Shown: positions 4,558 through 6,988 of the stretch, piece after piece
Position numbering within the stretch: the stretch's first letter is position 1
Layout of the letters: each line of letters starts with the position of its first letter
Origin: Candidatus Zipacnadia bacterium
GTDB taxonomy: Bacteria > Armatimonadota > Zipacnadia > Zipacnadales > UBA5352
NCBI GenBank assembly: GCA_029820915.1
Contig: JALGUI010000317.1
Coordinates: 1-6,988, forward strand
Length of the DNA stretch: 6,988 nt
Direction of reading: 5' to 3'
Position numbers and translations under genes: made by a program
Notes under the pieces: model-generated
Database searches by the model: none
What the model saw: the letters and a program-made list of their open reading frames with translations, nothing else
What the model was told of the DNA's origin: nothing

Positions 4558-6988
4558 ATGCCACGGACGCTGCCGGCCGCCATCGCGCTCATGCTGATCG
4601 CCTCGACCTGCCGGGCGCAGAACCCGGCGGAGTTCGCGCTCGACGACTTCGAGGCCGACACCCTGGCCCGATGGCAGAACAGCGTCTCGCCGGAGTACTA
4701 CCGCGGCGGGGAGGGCAACGAGGGCCTGGCCGTCGTGGACGACCCCGAGCGCGGGCGAGTCATGCGGGCCCTGGTCGCCTTCGTGGACGAGCGCAACACC
4801 GAGCCGGTGTGGATCACGCGGTTCGTGGACGAGCCCTTCCCGCTGGCCCGCGTGGTCGCGGTCTCCTTCTGGTACAAGATCACCGGCGCGGATGAGTCGC
4901 CGATCAACAGCTTCATGCTGCGCCTGCGCACCTCGCCCACCGCGCATACCAACTACGAGGTGCTGCCCGAGGACGGTGTGCCGGTGGAGCAGTGGACGCA
5001 CGTCACGGTGCCGGTGCGCGAGCAGATGCCTGCGCGCAACATCTACGGCTACATCTTCGGCGAGGTGCAGCAGGTGACGCTGCGCCTCGATGACTTCGAC
5101 GAGCGCAACGCGCAGTTCGCCCTGCTGGTGGACGACATCCGCGTCACCCTCGACCAGCCGCGCGTCGAGAGCTACGAGCCCACGCACCTCGACGTGCGCC
5201 GCGACGACCGCCTGGACGTGCTGGTCATCAGGCACTCGGCGGCGGGCTACTACGACATCGAGGCCGCCGCCCGCGCGCTGGACCCCGACGCGCGGGTGGA
5301 CACGTACCTGTTTCGCGGGCTGCACTTCCCGCTCTGGAGTTTCCCCGAGACCGTTGACGAGCTGCTCGGCTATGACGTGATCGTGCTGGTGGACGTGGAC
5401 CCGTGGTGCCTGACCGCCGAGCAGGCCCGGTGGCTCGCCGACCTGACTCACTCGGGCGCGGGCATGGTGCTGTTCGGCGGCCCCAACACCCTCACGCACG
5501 CCCGGGACTTCAGGCTGCCGCTGCGCGAGGCGCTGCCGGTGACCTTCGAGCCGGGTGCGGACGACGTCGGCGGCGGCGCGCCCCTTGCCGGCGACCACCC
5601 GCTCGCGGCGGCTCTGCCACCCGGCGGCCTGGGCACCGTGGCCCGAATGCACGCGCTGACCCCGCGCGAGGGCGCGGGGCTCGCCTTCACCGTCGGCGAC
5701 CGCCCGCTTGTCGTGTGCGGCGACTTCGGCGACGGCCGCGCGGCCGTGGTCAACGCCTGGGCCAGCTACGCCCTGCCGCTGCGGGCGCGCTTCCTCACCA
5801 GTGACCTGTCCGATGACCTGATGCGCTCGCTGCTGCGCTGGGCGTGGGGCCGCGCGCCCGCGGCGCGGCTCACGTCGGTCGAGCTGCCGCCGCGGTCGGT
5901 GCCGGCCCCCGCGCGGGTGAGCGTCGGGGCCACGGCCGAGGGCGCGGCGCGAGTGCGCTTGCTGGTAGAGGGGCAGCCCGAGCAGGTCGCTCCCGCCGAT
6001 GGGCCGGTCAGCTTTGAGATCGACCTGCCCGAGCAGCAGGCCGCCGAGCGTACCCTGGCCTGCCGCCTCGAGGCCCTGGACGCCGCAGGCGAGGTGGCCG
6101 ACCGGCGCGATTTCGAGTTGGCGGTGCTGGGCCCGCTGGGCGTTGACGTGGCCTGGGCGGGGCACCAGTACACCTTCGCGCCCGGCGGCCCCGTCGAGTT
6201 CTCCGTGCGCCTGTCCCGCCGCGGCCTGCCCGCCATGACCGCGAGCGGCCCGAGCCTGGGCATCTCCTTCGCCGACGGCGCGCTCCCGGTCACCGCCTCC
6301 GGCCTGGCCGACATGTGGGTCATCCCGCCCGGCTCGGAGAAGACGCTGCACGACCAGTCCGGCCCGGCCGATGTCGAGACCACCGAGTCGCGCGACGACC
6401 TGCTGCCCACGCTCACTACTACCGGCATCACGCGCGCGGGCCGCGCGGACATGACCTTCGGCGAGAACGACCGCATCCAGCGCGTGAGCCGCGTGGCCGA
6501 GATGCTGGCCGACGGCGGCGTGCGCATCACCGGCCGCTACGAGTTCCTGCAGGACGTGCAGGTGAACCGCATCACCACCATGCTCACGCTCCCGACGTCC
6601 GTCTACGCGGGCCTGCCCTTCGTCGCCGAGCAGGGCGGCGAGCGCGTCGAGGGCGAGCTGCCCGCGGCCGACGGCACGCGCATCCTCGATGGCGAGGGCC
6701 TCACGCTGACCATCGAGACGCCCGGCGGCCCGCTGGGCATCGAGGTGCTCGACCCGTCGCTGCACGTGTGGATGCAGGACCTGCGCCGCTACGGCTCGGA
6801 GACCTTCCGCATCGAGATCGAGGCCCCGTTCGAGAGTAGGCTTGCGCGCGCGGGCGACACGTACGAGATCCCGGTGCTGATCACCGGCCCGACGGCCGCG
6901 GGCGCGCCCGTCCCGCCGCTCGGGGAGCTGTCGGCACGCTGTGAGCTGCGCGACCTCGCCGACGGCCGGGCGGTCATGACCTGGCCCG
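4558..6988 (+). CDS. Secreted multi-domain protein: CBM-like sandwich, GATase1-like domain, beta-sandwich repeats (3' end outside window)
   Basis: The frame is open from ATG 4558 to the right edge, giving 810 complete codons. Residues 1-20 form a signal peptide (MPRTLPAAIALMLIASTCRA), probable cleavage before Q21. Residues about 26-200 begin LDDFEAD and end LLVDDIRVTL, the frame of a CBM/jelly-roll carbohydrate-binding-like sandwich. Residues about 210-435 are an alpha/beta domain like class I glutamine amidotransferases, closest in feel to the PF07090/ThuA-type group: strand LDVLVIRH, strand YDVIVLVDVD, then GMVLFGGPNTL (302-312) followed by a LPVTF segment, and a late strand RPLVVCGDFGDGR. 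No Cys sits at the GGPNT turn where an amidotransferase nucleophile would be, so amidotransferase activity is unlikely. Residues about 440-810 are beta-rich Ig- or sandwich-like modules, including LHVWMQDLRRYG near 736-747. The role is unknown; binding or processing of glycan outside the cytoplasm is an inference from domains and neighbours. Long antisense frames opposite this gene are GC-driven shadows. Confidence 0.85.
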   Translation, partial: MPRTLPAAIALMLIASTCRAQNPAEFALDDFEADTLARWQNSVSPEYYRGGEGNEGLAVVDDPERGRVMRALVAFVDERNTEPVWITRFVDEPFPLARVVAVSFWYKITGADESPINSFMLRLRTSPTAHTNYEVLPEDGVPVEQWTHVTVPVREQMPARNIYGYIFGEVQQVTLRLDDFDERNAQFALLVDDIRVTLDQPRVESYEPTHLDVRRDDRLDVLVIRHSAAGYYDIEAAARALDPDARVDTYLFRGLHFPLWSFPETVDELLGYDVIVLVDVDPWCLTAEQARWLADLTHSGAGMVLFGGPNTLTHARDFRLPLREALPVTFEPGADDVGGGAPLAGDHPLAAALPPGGLGTVARMHALTPREGAGLAFTVGDRPLVVCGDFGDGRAAVVNAWASYALPLRARFLTSDLSDDLMRSLLRWAWGRAPAARLTSVELPPRSVPAPARVSVGATAEGAARVRLLVEGQPEQVAPADGPVSFEIDLPEQQAAERTLACRLEALDAAGEVADRRDFELAVLGPLGVDVAWAGHQYTFAPGGPVEFSVRLSRRGLPAMTASGPSLGISFADGALPVTASGLADMWVIPPGSEKTLHDQSGPADVETTESRDDLLPTLTTTGITRAGRADMTFGENDRIQRVSRVAEMLADGGVRITGRYEFLQDVQVNRITTMLTLPTSVYAGLPFVAEQGGERVEGELPAADGTRILDGEGLTLTIETPGGPLGIEVLDPSLHVWMQDLRRYGSETFRIEIEAPFESRLARAGDTYEIPVLITGPTAAGAPVPPLGELSARCELRDLADGRAVMTWP

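Noticed and set aside
4558..4617. Lipoprotein signal with Cys at residue 18
   Set aside because: The residues before it (Ala-Ser-Thr) do not match the usual lipobox ending in Gly/Ala before Cys, so ordinary signal peptidase I cleavage after Ala20 is favoured.
4300..6765. 821-residue open frame on the minus strand
   Set aside because: It lies fully opposite the plus-strand secreted protein and the propeller end. The plus frame has a signal peptide, strong ribosome binding site and recognisable domains, while the minus product is low-complexity Arg/Ala/Gly/His-rich sequence typical of GC-rich shadows.

Overview
The window is a very GC-rich bacterial fragment with strong G/C preference at third codon positions. 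It carries three consecutive plus-strand loci that look like part of a carbohydrate (probably uronic-acid polysaccharide) utilisation cluster. The mix of a sodium:solute symporter, a heparinase/alginate-lyase-like protein with an FG-GAP propeller, and a secreted multi-domain protein with a glutamine-amidotransferase-like core is reminiscent of free-living polysaccharide degraders such as Armatimonadota or Planctomycetota/PVC relatives. No marker gene is present, so the phylum is a guess. All genes point the same way with short gaps (134 and 83 bp) and no convincing terminator between them, so an operon is plausible.

Layout. 1-954: the 3' part of an SSS-family sodium:solute symporter, running in from the left edge. 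955-1088: a short gap ending in a Shine-Dalgarno-like GGAAAGGA. 1089-3278: a heparinase II/III (alginate-lyase superfamily) protein with a GH20b-like N-terminal domain, an alpha/alpha toroid and a C-terminal beta-sandwich carrying the expected His/Asp/His metal-site residues. 3299-4474: a seven- or eight-bladed FG-GAP/PQQ-like beta-propeller. 4475-4557: a short gap with a strong GGAGGTG ribosome binding site. 4558 to the right edge: a secreted protein (810 residues visible) with a carbohydrate-binding-like beta-sandwich, a GATase1-like domain and further beta-sandwich domains, still open at the edge.

The most striking observation is that the lyase and propeller reading frames appear to be one gene broken by a perfect 23-bp tandem duplication (3246-3268 and 3269-3291). 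Removing one copy puts both frames in register and gives a single protein of about 1120 residues that reads smoothly through the junction. The symporter carries a second perfect, spacer-less tandem duplication (30 bp, 529-558 and 559-588), in frame, adding ten residues. Two exact duplications within 2.8 kb suggest either a recent slippage process or an assembly artefact. Read-level evidence would decide which.

Working model (inference): the symporter imports a sugar or uronate, the lyase-propeller protein cleaves an acidic glycan or oligosaccharide, and the secreted protein binds glycan or acts at the cell surface. The substrate cannot be determined from the sequence.
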